Below are positions 36,996 through 46,110 of a stretch of 64,000 bases of DNA, piece by piece (the first letter of the stretch is position 1; each line of letters begins with the position of its first letter). The DNA comes from an uncultured Mucispirillum sp. (GTDB lineage: Bacteria > Chrysiogenota > Deferribacteres > Deferribacterales > Mucispirillaceae): positions 83,083 to 147,082 of the forward strand of contig CALUWI010000005.1 in assembly GCA_944324465.1 (NCBI GenBank), in the 5' to 3' direction. A program made the position numbers and the translations under genes. Below the pieces are notes generated by a model. The model saw nothing but the letters and a program-made list of their open reading frames with translations, searched no databases and had not been told where the DNA came from.

Positions 36996-39122
36996 ATGGT
37001 AGACTTAGACTCTCTTATTAAAGAATTTACTTTTCCCAAAAAAAATGTAGAAAATTTAATATCACTTTATCTGGATGGCAACACTGTTCCATTTATTGCA
37101 AGATATAGAAAAGAGCAGACTGGAGCAATGGATGAAGTACAGATAAGAAATGTACTTGAAAGATACGAGTATCTTGAAAATTTAAATAAACGAAAAGATG
37201 AAGTTATAAAGAATATTGATGAAAAAGGCAAGCTGACTGATGAATTGAAACTTGCAATATTAAAAGCCACTACTCTTACAGAAGTGGAAGATTTATATGC
37301 TCCATATAAATCTAAAAAGAAAACAAAAGCAGATATTGCAAGAGAAGCTGGAATAGAACCTGTTGCAGAATATATTAAAACTCATACTGATTTATCAGAA
37401 TTAGAAGATTTTGCAAAAGACTATATTAGTGATAAAGCTGCTGATATTGATACAGTTCTTTCTATGGCAAGAGATATTATAACTGAAAATATTGGTCATA
37501 ATATTAATATTAAAAACAGATTAAGAGAAATTTATAATAAGACTGCCATTATATCATCAGCTGCTGCAGAAGATTTTAAAGAAAGAACTCCTTATGAAGC
37601 ATATTATGAATTTGAAGAAAAAATAGAAACACTTCCACCTCACAGAGTTCTGGCAATTTTTAGAGGCGAAAGAGAAAATATATTAAAAGTTAAGCTGAAT
37701 ATTGATGAAGAAACATGCATTAATACTGTACTTGCTATTATGTATGAGGAAAGTTACAAACATAATAAAGTTATAGAAAAATGTGCAGGCAGAGCTTTTA
37801 AAACAATGCTTTCTTCTTCTATTGAGTTAGAAATTAGAAGTGAATTAAGGCAGAATGCTGAAGAAAGAGCTATTCATGTTTTTGGTGATAATTTAAAAAG
37901 CCTTTTAATGACTCCGCCAGTAAAAGGCAGGTCTGTTTTAGGGCTTGACCCGGCATATAGAACAGGCTGTAAATATGCAGCAGTTGATGAAACTGGTAAA
38001 TTATTAACATATGGAGTGATATACCCTACTCCACCACAAAGCGATTATGAAGGCAGTAAAAAGAAAGTTATTGAAATTATTAATAAATTTAATATAAATG
38101 CAATCTCTATAGGTAATGGTACAGCAAGCAGAGAAACAGAAGAATTTGTTGCAAAAGTATTAAGTGAAAGCCAGTTAAATGTAGAATATACTATTGTAAA
38201 TGAAGCTGGTGCCAGTGTTTATTCTGCAAGCGAAGTGGCTGCAAAAGAGTTTCCAGATTTAGATGTTACTATAAGGGGAGCTATATCTATTGCCCGCAGA
38301 GTTATTGACCCACTGGCAGAGCTTGTAAAAATTGAACCACGCTCTATTGGTGTTGGTATGTATCAGCATGATGTTAATAAGAAAAAACTTGAAAATACAT
38401 TACAGGCAGTTGTTGAAGATGTGGTTAATAATGTAGGTGTAAATTTAAACACTGCAAGCCCTTCCCTTTTACAGTATGTATCAGGTCTTAATTACTCTAT
38501 TGCTGAGAAAATAGTGAAATTTAGAGAAGATAATGGTGTATTCAGCAACAGAAACCAGCTTTTAAAAATAGCAGGTATTGGGGAATCTATCTTTAAACAA
38601 TGTGCAGGATTTTTAAAAATATATGGCGGCGATGAAGTGCTTGACAGTATGTTCATACATCCAGAAACTTATGATGCTGTTCATACATTATTAAATAGAT
38701 TCAACTTAACTGTTAAAGAAGTTGGACTTATTAGAAAAGTGGCAAAAACTAATAATTTAAATAAACTTGCAGAAGAAACAGGCCTTGGAACATATACTTT
38801 TAATGATATTATAGAAAACTTAGAAAAACCAGACAGAGATGTGCGTGACAGTGTAGACCCTGTAATATTTAAGAAAAGTATTGTAAACCTTGATGATTTA
38901 AAACCAAGTATGGTAATATCCGGCAAAGTAACTAATATTGTAGATTTTGGTGCTTTTGTAGATATTGGTTTAAAAAATGATGGTCTTGTCCATATTTCTG
39001 AACTTTCAGAAAGTTATACTAAACACCCAAGTGAAGTTGTAAAAGTTGGTCAGAAAGTACAGGTTATGGTTATAGATATTGATAAAGAACGAGGCAGAAT
39101 AAGCCTTTCTATGAGAATATAA
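36996..39122 (+). CDS. tex: Tex-family RNA-binding transcription accessory protein
   Basis: Tex (708 aa) is a cytoplasmic nucleic-acid-binding protein involved in transcription. The domains follow the family order: helical N-terminal part with VPFIARYRKEQTGAMDE, YqgF-like domain with LGLDPAYRTGCKYA, two helix-hairpin-helix motifs (LNTASPSLLQYVSGL and FSNRNQLLKIAGIG), and a C-terminal S1 domain (VISGKVTNIVDFGAFVDIG). ATG 36996 has AAGGACGG upstream. It stands alone between the small membrane protein and leuS. Confidence 0.95.
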   Translation: MVDLDSLIKEFTFPKKNVENLISLYLDGNTVPFIARYRKEQTGAMDEVQIRNVLERYEYLENLNKRKDEVIKNIDEKGKLTDELKLAILKATTLTEVEDLYAPYKSKKKTKADIAREAGIEPVAEYIKTHTDLSELEDFAKDYISDKAADIDTVLSMARDIITENIGHNINIKNRLREIYNKTAIISSAAAEDFKERTPYEAYYEFEEKIETLPPHRVLAIFRGERENILKVKLNIDEETCINTVLAIMYEESYKHNKVIEKCAGRAFKTMLSSSIELEIRSELRQNAEERAIHVFGDNLKSLLMTPPVKGRSVLGLDPAYRTGCKYAAVDETGKLLTYGVIYPTPPQSDYEGSKKKVIEIINKFNINAISIGNGTASRETEEFVAKVLSESQLNVEYTIVNEAGASVYSASEVAAKEFPDLDVTIRGAISIARRVIDPLAELVKIEPRSIGVGMYQHDVNKKKLENTLQAVVEDVVNNVGVNLNTASPSLLQYVSGLNYSIAEKIVKFREDNGVFSNRNQLLKIAGIGESIFKQCAGFLKIYGGDEVLDSMFIHPETYDAVHTLLNRFNLTVKEVGLIRKVAKTNNLNKLAEETGLGTYTFNDIIENLEKPDRDVRDSVDPVIFKKSIVNLDDLKPSMVISGKVTNIVDFGAFVDIGLKNDGLVHISELSESYTKHPSEVVKVGQKVQVMVIDIDKERGRISLSMRI

Positions 39123-39147
39123 AGTCTGCCTTTAAAAAGGCAGACTT
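39122..39147 (+). terminator. Hairpin at the end of tex, weak as a terminator
   Basis: AAGTCTGCC (39122-39130) pairs perfectly with GGCAGACTT (39139-39147), but no T run follows on either strand. It begins at the last base of the stop codon. It may be a processing or mRNA-stabilising structure. Confidence 0.45.
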
Positions 39148-39272
39148 ACCCTTACAATTTAAGCCCTGAATATATAATAATCTAAACTTTAAAATATTAC
39201 ATTTTACTTGCTTAAATTATATATATTGTGGTATATGACATAAAAGTTAAAATTATTAATGGTGAGAGATAT

Positions 39273-41828
39273 ATGAAATATAATCCATCTGCATTTGAAT
39301 CAAAATGGCAAAAACGCTGGGAAGAAAATAATATTTTTAAAAGAGAAGTAGATAACAGTAAAGAAAAATATTACTGTTTAGAAATGCTTCCATATCCATC
39401 TGGTAATATTCATATGGGACATGTTCGCAACTATTCTATTGGTGATGTTGTTTCCCGTTTTAAATTTATGCAGGGTTTAAATGTTATTCACCCTATGGGC
39501 TGGGATGCTTTTGGACTGCCTGCAGAAAATGCTGCAAAACAAAATAACAGACACCCTGCTGACTGGACATATTCAAATATTGCCAATATGAAAGAACAGC
39601 TTAAAAAGCTTGGTTTTTCTTATGACTGGACAAGAGAAGTGGCTACTTGTGCTCCAGAATACTATAAATGGGAACAAAAAATATTTATAGAATTATGGAA
39701 AAAAGGCTTAGCTTATAAAAAGAAATCTCTTGTAAACTGGTGTCCTGAATGTGAAACAGTTTTAGCTAATGAACAGGTGGAAGATGGTCACTGCTGGAGA
39801 TGTTCTTCTATTGTAGAAATGAAAGAATTAGAACAGTGGTTTTTAAAAATTACAGAATATGCAGATGAATTATTAGAATATACATATAAATTAAAAGGCT
39901 GGCCTGAAAAAGTTTTAACTATGCAGAGAAACTGGATAGGTAAATCTATTGGTGCAGAAATTATTTTTAAATTTGCTGACAGTGATAAAACTGTTACTGT
40001 TTTTACAACAAGGCCAGATACTCTTTATGGTGCAACATTTATGCTTTTAGCACCAGAACACCCTATGGTGAAAGATTTAATTAAAGGCACAGAATATGAA
40101 CAGGACGGCTTAAAATTTATTGCAGATATTGCAAAACAGGATAAAGCTGATAGAACAGATAATAAACAGAAAAAAGGCTTTTTTACAGGCAAATATGTAA
40201 TCAACCCTGTTAATAATACAAAACTTCCTGTATATATTGCTAACTATGTATTAATGGATTATGGAACAGGTGCTGTTATGGCAGTTCCTGCTCATGATAC
40301 AAGAGATTTTGAATTTGCAAAAGAATATAACCTTCCTATTAAAATAGTTATTCAACCTGAAGGTGAAGAATTAAATCCAGATAAAATGACAGAAGCATAT
40401 ACTGGTGCTGGAAAACTTGTAAATTCTGGCGAATTAAACGGTCTTGATTATGACGAAGCTAAAAAGAAAATTATAGAAAATCTTGCAAAAGATAATGCAG
40501 CAAAAGCATCTGTTAACTTCAGATTAAGGGACTGGGGTATTTCAAGACAGCGTTACTGGGGTGCACCTATTCCATTTGTTTACTGTGAAAAATGCGGTAT
40601 GCAGCCAGTTAAGGAAGAAGATTTACCTGTTGAACTTCCTAAAAATGTTGATTTTAAATGCCAAGGCAACCCCCTTGATACAGTAGAAGATTTTGTTAAC
40701 ACTACCTGCCCTGTCTGCTGTGGCAAAGCAAAAAGAGAAACTGATACTATGGACACTTTTATGGAATCATCATGGTATTTCCTGCGTTACTGTTCTCCAA
40801 AATGCGATACAAATATCTTTGATAAAAAAGAAGTAGACTACTGGATGCCTGTAGACCAGTATATAGGCGGTATTGAACATGCTGTTATGCACCTTTTATA
40901 TGCAAGGTTTTTTACAAAAGTTTTAAGAGATATGGGATATCTCTCTTTTGATGAGCCATTTACTAACCTTTTAACTCAAGGTATGGTTTGTAAAGAAACA
41001 TGGAAATGTGAAAAAGACGGCTGGCTTTTCCCTAGTGAAGTAAAAGATGGTAAATGCTGTAAATGCGGCAGTGATGCAATAAAAGGCAGAGTAGAAAAAA
41101 TGTCTAAATCTAAGAAAAATGTAGTAGACCCTGGTATATTGAATGACCAGTATGGTGCAGATACTATAAGACTTTTTTCTGTTTTTGCAGCACCACCAGA
41201 AAATGAAATAGAATGGTCTGAAAATGGTGTTGAAGGCTGTTACAGATTTATCAACCGTGTATTCAGGCTTGTTGTATCTAATATGGATATTTTAAAAGCA
41301 TATAATGATACACCAGAATTTGTTGGTAAAACAGCGAAAACTATTATTAGAGCAACTCATGCAGCTGTAAAAAAAGTAACAAATGATATTGCAAGATTTC
41401 AATTAAATACTGCAGTATCTGCTATTATGGAAATGGTTAATACTCTTTATCTTGCAGCAGAAAAACTTGAAAATGATAATGATAAAGCAGCATTTTCATT
41501 CAGCTTAAATACATTAATAACTATTTTAGCACCATTTACACCTCATGTGGCAGAAGAACTGCATGAACTTGCTGGCAAAACATCTTTTATTGCAGAAAGC
41601 AGATGGCCGGAATATGATGAAAAATACACAATATCTGATGAAATAGTTATTGTTGTTCAAATAAACGGTAAAGTAAGAGCAAACTTTACTTTCCCTAGAG
41701 ATGCAGAAGAAAATACTGTTTTTGATACTGTTTTAAAAGACAGTAAAGTATTATCTTATCTTGAAGGAAAAGAGCTTGTGAAAAAAATATTTATTAAAAA
41801 TAAACTTGTAAGCCTTGTGGTAAAATAA
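39273..41828 (+). CDS. leuS: Leucyl-tRNA synthetase
   Basis: LeuS (851 aa from this start) charges tRNA-Leu. The HIGH box is HMGH within PYPSGNIHMGHVRN and the KMSKS box is KMSKSKKNVVDP. A CPEC...CWRC zinc pair, the CP1 editing domain (TTRPDTLYGATFM) and the C-terminal anticodon-binding helices are present. I use ATG 39273 because GGTGAG lies 7 bases upstream and the protein then begins KYNPSAFESKWQKRW; an in-frame ATG at 39228 would add 15 unrelated residues. It shares one base with lptE. Confidence 0.97.
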   Translation: MKYNPSAFESKWQKRWEENNIFKREVDNSKEKYYCLEMLPYPSGNIHMGHVRNYSIGDVVSRFKFMQGLNVIHPMGWDAFGLPAENAAKQNNRHPADWTYSNIANMKEQLKKLGFSYDWTREVATCAPEYYKWEQKIFIELWKKGLAYKKKSLVNWCPECETVLANEQVEDGHCWRCSSIVEMKELEQWFLKITEYADELLEYTYKLKGWPEKVLTMQRNWIGKSIGAEIIFKFADSDKTVTVFTTRPDTLYGATFMLLAPEHPMVKDLIKGTEYEQDGLKFIADIAKQDKADRTDNKQKKGFFTGKYVINPVNNTKLPVYIANYVLMDYGTGAVMAVPAHDTRDFEFAKEYNLPIKIVIQPEGEELNPDKMTEAYTGAGKLVNSGELNGLDYDEAKKKIIENLAKDNAAKASVNFRLRDWGISRQRYWGAPIPFVYCEKCGMQPVKEEDLPVELPKNVDFKCQGNPLDTVEDFVNTTCPVCCGKAKRETDTMDTFMESSWYFLRYCSPKCDTNIFDKKEVDYWMPVDQYIGGIEHAVMHLLYARFFTKVLRDMGYLSFDEPFTNLLTQGMVCKETWKCEKDGWLFPSEVKDGKCCKCGSDAIKGRVEKMSKSKKNVVDPGILNDQYGADTIRLFSVFAAPPENEIEWSENGVEGCYRFINRVFRLVVSNMDILKAYNDTPEFVGKTAKTIIRATHAAVKKVTNDIARFQLNTAVSAIMEMVNTLYLAAEKLENDNDKAAFSFSLNTLITILAPFTPHVAEELHELAGKTSFIAESRWPEYDEKYTISDEIVIVVQINGKVRANFTFPRDAEENTVFDTVLKDSKVLSYLEGKELVKKIFIKNKLVSLVVK

Positions 41829-42322
41829 TGAAAAAATTTCTGCTTGCTGTATTATTATTACCGATATTAGTATCCTGCGGATATACTATGGCAGGATTAA
41901 ACAATGAAGTACCTGTTAAGTATTACATTAATACTGTTCATAATGACACTATTGATTCTACTATCGGTGATATAATACAGTTAGAAGCAGAACGGTTTTT
42001 CTTAAAATATAATGAGCTTGCTTCCTATAAGCAGGCTACATATTTTATGGATATATTTATTACTAATTTAGAATTTAAAGACCCTATATTAACCGCTACA
42101 GACCAGGCAACTGCCACATATATTTCCTATAATATGACTATTGTTGTAACAGATATTGATGGTAAAGAAATATATACATGGAACACTACAACATCAACAA
42201 GCTTTTCTATTACATCAAATGTGGCTCGCACGCTGCAGACAAGAGACAGTAAACTAAAAAGTAATATAGAAGATGATTTAACAACTTTTAGATTAAATAT
42301 AAGCCGTAAGGTTTATAAATAG
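41828..42322 (+). CDS. lptE: LPS-assembly lipoprotein LptE
   Basis: A 164-aa lipoprotein with signal peptide ending in LVSC (Cys17) followed by GYTMAG. The rest is alpha/beta, in the size range of LptE, which plugs the LptD barrel for LPS export. The order leuS-lptE-holA is the classical one in diderms and supports the call more than residue identity does. The start ATG shares its first base with the leuS stop (TAATG). Confidence 0.75.
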   Translation: MKKFLLAVLLLPILVSCGYTMAGLNNEVPVKYYINTVHNDTIDSTIGDIIQLEAERFFLKYNELASYKQATYFMDIFITNLEFKDPILTATDQATATYISYNMTIVVTDIDGKEIYTWNTTTSTSFSITSNVARTLQTRDSKLKSNIEDDLTTFRLNISRKVYK

Positions 42323-42331
42323 CTGGTATCT

Positions 42332-43234
42332 ATGGAAAAGTATTTCATAACTGGTTCAAGTTATTTTATTGATAAAAATATAAAGTTATTTACTCCAAAA
42401 AATGAAGATTTAGAAATGGAAATATTTTTTGGAGATGAACTTAACAAAGAAGACTTTTTAAGTTATATAAACTCTGTAGATTTATTTGGCAGTCCAAAAG
42501 CTGCAATAATTAGAAATGCAGGCAGAATTAAAGATATTGAACAGCTTGCAGAAATAATGTCTAATTGTTCTGAAACTACATTAATAATCACTACCCCTGT
42601 TAAAGATAAAATTGACCAGTCATTAGTAAAAATATTTAAAAATAATAATTTTAAAGTATTTGTAGAAGAACAGAAAAAAGCAAAAGCTACAATTGATGAT
42701 GTTATAGATATTTTTAAGGAAAAAAATATTAGATTAAACAAAGACCAGGCAGAAATACTGCTTAGTAAGTGTTTAAATAACTTAAGTATGGTATCTCACG
42801 AAGCAGAAAAGCTTGAAACATATATATTAGGTCAAAAAGAAAAAGTACCTGTTTCTACCCTTTTAGACCAACTGTCTGGTGAAAAAGAAGAAACTATTTT
42901 TGCATTAACAGATGCTTTTGGTATGCGTGATGTAAAGACTGCTCTTAAAGTATACAGCACTATGGACCAAAGTTATGACAGTAATTTTAAAATCTTTTTT
43001 GCTCTGTCTAAACGAATAATGCAGCTTTATTTATTAAATATAGACGAAGATTATTTAAAATCAGTCCACCCTTTTCAGCTTTCTAAAATAAAAGAACAGC
43101 AAAAAAAATGGAAAATAAAAGAAATCTTAAAAGCTATTGACACAATTTCAGAACTTGACAAAGATATAAAAATTGGTTTAAAAAGTATAGATAATGCAGT
43201 TTTAGCCGCAATTATTTCAGTAGATAAATTATAA
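42332..43234 (+). CDS. holA: DNA polymerase III delta subunit
   Basis: HolA (300 aa) opens the sliding clamp in the clamp-loader complex. The fold has an N-terminal AAA-like domain with a SPKAAIIRNAG strand-helix and TTLIITTPVKDKID, then helical domains with EAEKLETYILG and ALTDAFGMRDVKTAL. As usual for delta there is no working Walker A. It follows lptE by 9 bp. Confidence 0.88.
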   Translation: MEKYFITGSSYFIDKNIKLFTPKNEDLEMEIFFGDELNKEDFLSYINSVDLFGSPKAAIIRNAGRIKDIEQLAEIMSNCSETTLIITTPVKDKIDQSLVKIFKNNNFKVFVEEQKKAKATIDDVIDIFKEKNIRLNKDQAEILLSKCLNNLSMVSHEAEKLETYILGQKEKVPVSTLLDQLSGEKEETIFALTDAFGMRDVKTALKVYSTMDQSYDSNFKIFFALSKRIMQLYLLNIDEDYLKSVHPFQLSKIKEQQKKWKIKEILKAIDTISELDKDIKIGLKSIDNAVLAAIISVDKL

Positions 43235-43250
43235 AATAAATGAGGATATT

Positions 43251-44357
43251 TTGAATAGACTTCCAGTAGCTGTTATACCAGCATATAAACCACTTCCTAT
43301 TGTTATTAATATTGCAAAAGAATTACTAAATTCTAAATCATTCCAAGGCGTTGTATGTGTAAATGACGGCAGCGGCAGGGAATTTGATAATATATTTTCT
43401 GAACTTAAAACATTAGGTGTTATTGTAGAAACTCATGCAGTTAATTTAGGAAAAGGAACAGCCTTAAAAACTGGCTTTAATTCTGCACTAAATTATTTTC
43501 CAGAATGCTGCGGTGTTGTTACTTTAGATGCTGATGGGCAGCATTTAAGCAAAGATGTTATAAATATTGCAGATAATTTATTTAATACTGAAAATACTTT
43601 AATTACTGGCGGTAGAGTATTTGATAATAAAGATATACCTCTTAGAAGCAGGTTTGGAAATAAATTAACTAAGGTTATTTTCAGGCTTTTTTCTGGTGTG
43701 AAAATCAATGATACTCAAACTGGGCTTAGAGGAATACCTGTTTCCCTTTTGCCAGATTTAATTAAGCTGAAAACTACAGGATATGATTTTGAGCTTGATA
43801 TGCTTATCTTTGCAAAAGAAAAACACTATACTATTAAAGAAATACCTATTACTACAGTATATGAAAACGGCAACTCGTCATCTCATTTTAATCCAGTTTT
43901 AGACTCATTAAGAATATACTTTGTATTTTTCAGATATTTATGGGTTGCAATATTATCCTTTATTATAGATTTTACGATGCTTGAAGTATTTATGAAAATA
44001 CTTCATGTGCCTGAAGCTCCAAGTAATAATCAAATTGCACAAATCAGCTTTACTGTAATTACTGCTAATGTTTTAGCAAGACTTGTATCATCTACTTTTA
44101 ATTTTATTTTAAACAGACGGTTTGTATTTAAATCAAATGCTAATGTATTTGATGAATATAAAAAATACTTTGTATTAGTTATATATGTTCTTATTATAAA
44201 TAATGCAGTATTTTACTTTCTTTTAAATAATGATGCTCTGCAGGATATTACAGGGTTAGGTGCTGTATTTTTAGAAATTACTAAACTGATTACTGAATTA
44301 ATCACATTCTTTATTACATTTGTAATTTCAAGAACTATTATATTTAAAGATAAATAA
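43251..44357 (+). CDS. Glycosyltransferase 2 fused to a GtrA-like membrane domain
   Basis: A 368-aa fusion. The N-terminal half (about 1-210) is a dolichol-phosphate-mannose-synthase-like GT2 domain: VIPAYKP, VCVNDGSG, NLGKGTALKTGF and the metal site DADGQH (93-98), ending in TQTGLRGIP. The C-terminal half (about 220-368) has four hydrophobic helices with NFILNRRFVFK, the GtrA signature. Such pairs make and flip a polyprenyl-phosphate sugar for surface glycans. The start is TTG 43251 with GAGGA upstream. It follows holA by 16 bp, probably in the same transcript. Confidence 0.87.
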   Translation: MNRLPVAVIPAYKPLPIVINIAKELLNSKSFQGVVCVNDGSGREFDNIFSELKTLGVIVETHAVNLGKGTALKTGFNSALNYFPECCGVVTLDADGQHLSKDVINIADNLFNTENTLITGGRVFDNKDIPLRSRFGNKLTKVIFRLFSGVKINDTQTGLRGIPVSLLPDLIKLKTTGYDFELDMLIFAKEKHYTIKEIPITTVYENGNSSSHFNPVLDSLRIYFVFFRYLWVAILSFIIDFTMLEVFMKILHVPEAPSNNQIAQISFTVITANVLARLVSSTFNFILNRRFVFKSNANVFDEYKKYFVLVIYVLIINNAVFYFLLNNDALQDITGLGAVFLEITKLITELITFFITFVISRTIIFKDK

Positions 44358-44382
44358 AAGAGTATATAGTTAAAAATACAAT

Positions 44383-44426
44383 AAAAAACTGCTGTCTTAT
44401 TTATATAAGTTCAGCAGTTTTTTTTT
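44383..44426. terminator. Bidirectional terminator between the glycosyltransferase and the shrunken kinase
   Basis: AAAAAACTGCTG (44383-44394) pairs with CAGCAGTTTTTT (44412-44423), 12 bp, with T runs on both strands. It overlaps the last codons of the minus-strand gene. Confidence 0.75.
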
Positions 44427-44678
44427 ATTTAAATATATAACTTTTTCACTGTACTCTTTTAGAACTAAAGAGATTGTTGGAAATTCTTTACGATTATAAT
44501 TATAAATCCAGCAAATAAGAGATATAAGAGATTTAAGGCTTTCTTTTTTCCCATTTTCTTTATGCAGTTTTCTTTTAATAATTGGAATTTTATATTTATT
44601 ACCAAGATATTTTGATAAATAAGTTTTGCCTGAACCACTGCAGCCTATTATTCTTATTTTTTTATAATTATTTTCCAT
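44397..44678 (-). pseudogene. Internally deleted P-loop nucleoside-kinase-like gene
   Basis: The 93-aa frame starts with an intact P loop (IRIIGCSGSGKTYLSKYLG) of the kind found in the 170-180-aa AAA/adenylate-kinase-like proteins sometimes called FlaR. Right after KYKIPI it jumps to what looks like the family's C-terminal part (WIYNYNRKEF, then EYSEKVIYLNKKKLLNLY). The middle, which holds the HLD substrate loop and the aspartate strand, is missing, about 80-90 residues. The frame is still open, so either a deletion derivative is decaying or a minimal protein persists. It lies 3 bp after trmL. Confidence 0.55.
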
Positions 44679-44681
44679 ATA

Positions 44682-45143
44682 TTAGAATAAATCTGGAAAA
44701 TTTAATTTATGCAGTAAATGGTATGACACAATAGCTGCAGATGAAGACAGATTTAAACTTCTAAATCCTGTTTTCATAGGTATTCTGTAGAGCCTGTCTT
44801 TATATTTTTCATACACAAAATTAGGAAACCCTGCCCCTTCGCTTCCGAAAAGAATATCTATTTTATTGTTAGGGTTTATAGTAATTTCTGTATAATTTTT
44901 ATGACCTTTTGTGCTTATTGCATAAAAATTATTATTTGCTTCAAAATATTCATCTAAAGTTTTAATATGGGTAACATTTACATGCTCCCAGTAATCCATA
45001 GCAGCTCTTTTTAAATGTTTATCATCAATTGAAAACCCAAGCCTGCCGACTAATATAAGCTCTATACCAGTAGATGCACAAAGCCGTGCAATATTTCCAG
45101 TATTTTGAGGTATTTCAGGCTCTAATAACACTATTCTAAACAT
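44682..45143 (-). CDS. trmL: tRNA (cytidine/uridine-34 2'-O)-methyltransferase
   Basis: TrmL (153 aa) methylates the ribose of the wobble base in tRNA-Leu. It is a minimal SPOUT knot: LLEPEIPQNTGNIARLCASTG at the N-terminus, ILFGSEGAGFP, then RIPMKTGFRSLNLSSSAAI. These match the TrmL/YibK family closely. It lies 26 bp after rsfS. Confidence 0.93.
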   Translation of the reverse strand: MFRIVLLEPEIPQNTGNIARLCASTGIELILVGRLGFSIDDKHLKRAAMDYWEHVNVTHIKTLDEYFEANNNFYAISTKGHKNYTEITINPNNKIDILFGSEGAGFPNFVYEKYKDRLYRIPMKTGFRSLNLSSSAAIVSYHLLHKLNFPDLF

Positions 45144-45169
45144 ATAAACACCTTTTTAGTATATTATAT

Positions 45170-45502
45170 TTATATTTTAGGGCAGCCTCCCCAAATAGAT
45201 TCAAGGTTATAAAATTCTCTTTCATTTTTACGCATTACATGAACTATAATATCGCCGTAATCAATACAAACCCATACACCATGTTCTGTTCCTTCATGAT
45301 ATATTGGATGGATATCTTCTTTTTTAAGTTCTACACTAACATATTCTGCTAATGCTTTCACATGTGTATCAACATTACCAGTTGCAATTATCATATAATC
45401 TGCAATAGTTGATTTTTCTCTAATATAAAAGCATACTATATCTTCGCCTTTTTTATCATCTAAAAGTTCTTTAATTTTTAATGCTAATTCTTTTGTTTCC
45501 AT
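45170..45502 (-). CDS. rsfS: Ribosomal silencing factor RsfS
   Basis: RsfS (110 aa) binds ribosomal protein L14 and blocks subunit joining when nutrients are scarce. ADYMIIATGNVDTHVKALAEYV and GVWVCIDYGDIIVHVMRKNEREFYNLE are the conserved blocks. Its start overlaps the nadD stop by one base, the usual nadD-rsfS pairing. Confidence 0.95.
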   Translation of the reverse strand: METKELALKIKELLDDKKGEDIVCFYIREKSTIADYMIIATGNVDTHVKALAEYVSVELKKEDIHPIYHEGTEHGVWVCIDYGDIIVHVMRKNEREFYNLESIWGGCPKI

Positions 45503-46110
45503 TATACCTCTTTATTATATAAATTATTATTAATAATATATTCTGCAACAAGAGAAGGCAGATATTCAAGATATTTTTTTATACTCTGCCTTATTTCACT
45601 GCTTGAAATATTAAATGAATCTATTTCAAAAAGTTCTATTTTGTCTTTATCTATAATTCTTTTCTTTATATCATCTGGCACACTTTCTATCATATTTTTA
45701 AAAGAAATACCAGGACGGCATCCTATAATAAAATATGCTAAATCAAATAATTTCTTATAATTATACCATTTTTCAATACTTGCAAATATATCACTGCCTA
45801 CTAAAAAATATATATTATCATTAGCATATATTTCTTTTAAAGCAGATAATGAATTGTAAGTATATGATAAATCCTTTAATTTTGCTTCAATATCAGTAAC
45901 TCCGAATTTATCACCAAGTCCACTTATTGCAAGCTGTACCATATTAATCCTGTGAATAAAAGATGCTGTATGGTTTGATTTATGAGGCGGCTCTTTTGAT
46001 ACCATAAAAAGCAGCTTATCAAAATTATATTTTTTAAGAGCTGACAAAGCTATTGCAATATGTCCTTTATGAACAGGGTCAAAAGCACCGCCAAAAATAC
46101 AAATATCCAT
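45502..46110 (-). CDS. nadD: Nicotinate-nucleotide adenylyltransferase
   Basis: NadD (202 aa) forms deamido-NAD from nicotinate mononucleotide and ATP. The nucleotidyltransferase motif is GGAFDPVHKGHIAIA at 6-20, and the C-terminal ISSSEIRQSIKK fits the ISSTxIR box. KEPPHKSNH lies between. It shares one base with the proA stop and with rsfS, so proA-nadD-rsfS form one coupled unit. Confidence 0.94.
   Translation of the reverse strand: MDICIFGGAFDPVHKGHIAIALSALKKYNFDKLLFMVSKEPPHKSNHTASFIHRINMVQLAISGLGDKFGVTDIEAKLKDLSYTYNSLSALKEIYANDNIYFLVGSDIFASIEKWYNYKKLFDLAYFIIGCRPGISFKNMIESVPDDIKKRIIDKDKIELFEIDSFNISSSEIRQSIKKYLEYLPSLVAEYIINNNLYNKEV

Noticed and set aside
39100..39272. T-box or leucine attenuator before leuS
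   Set aside because: No specifier loop, T-box sequence or Leu-rich leader peptide with a terminator is visible.
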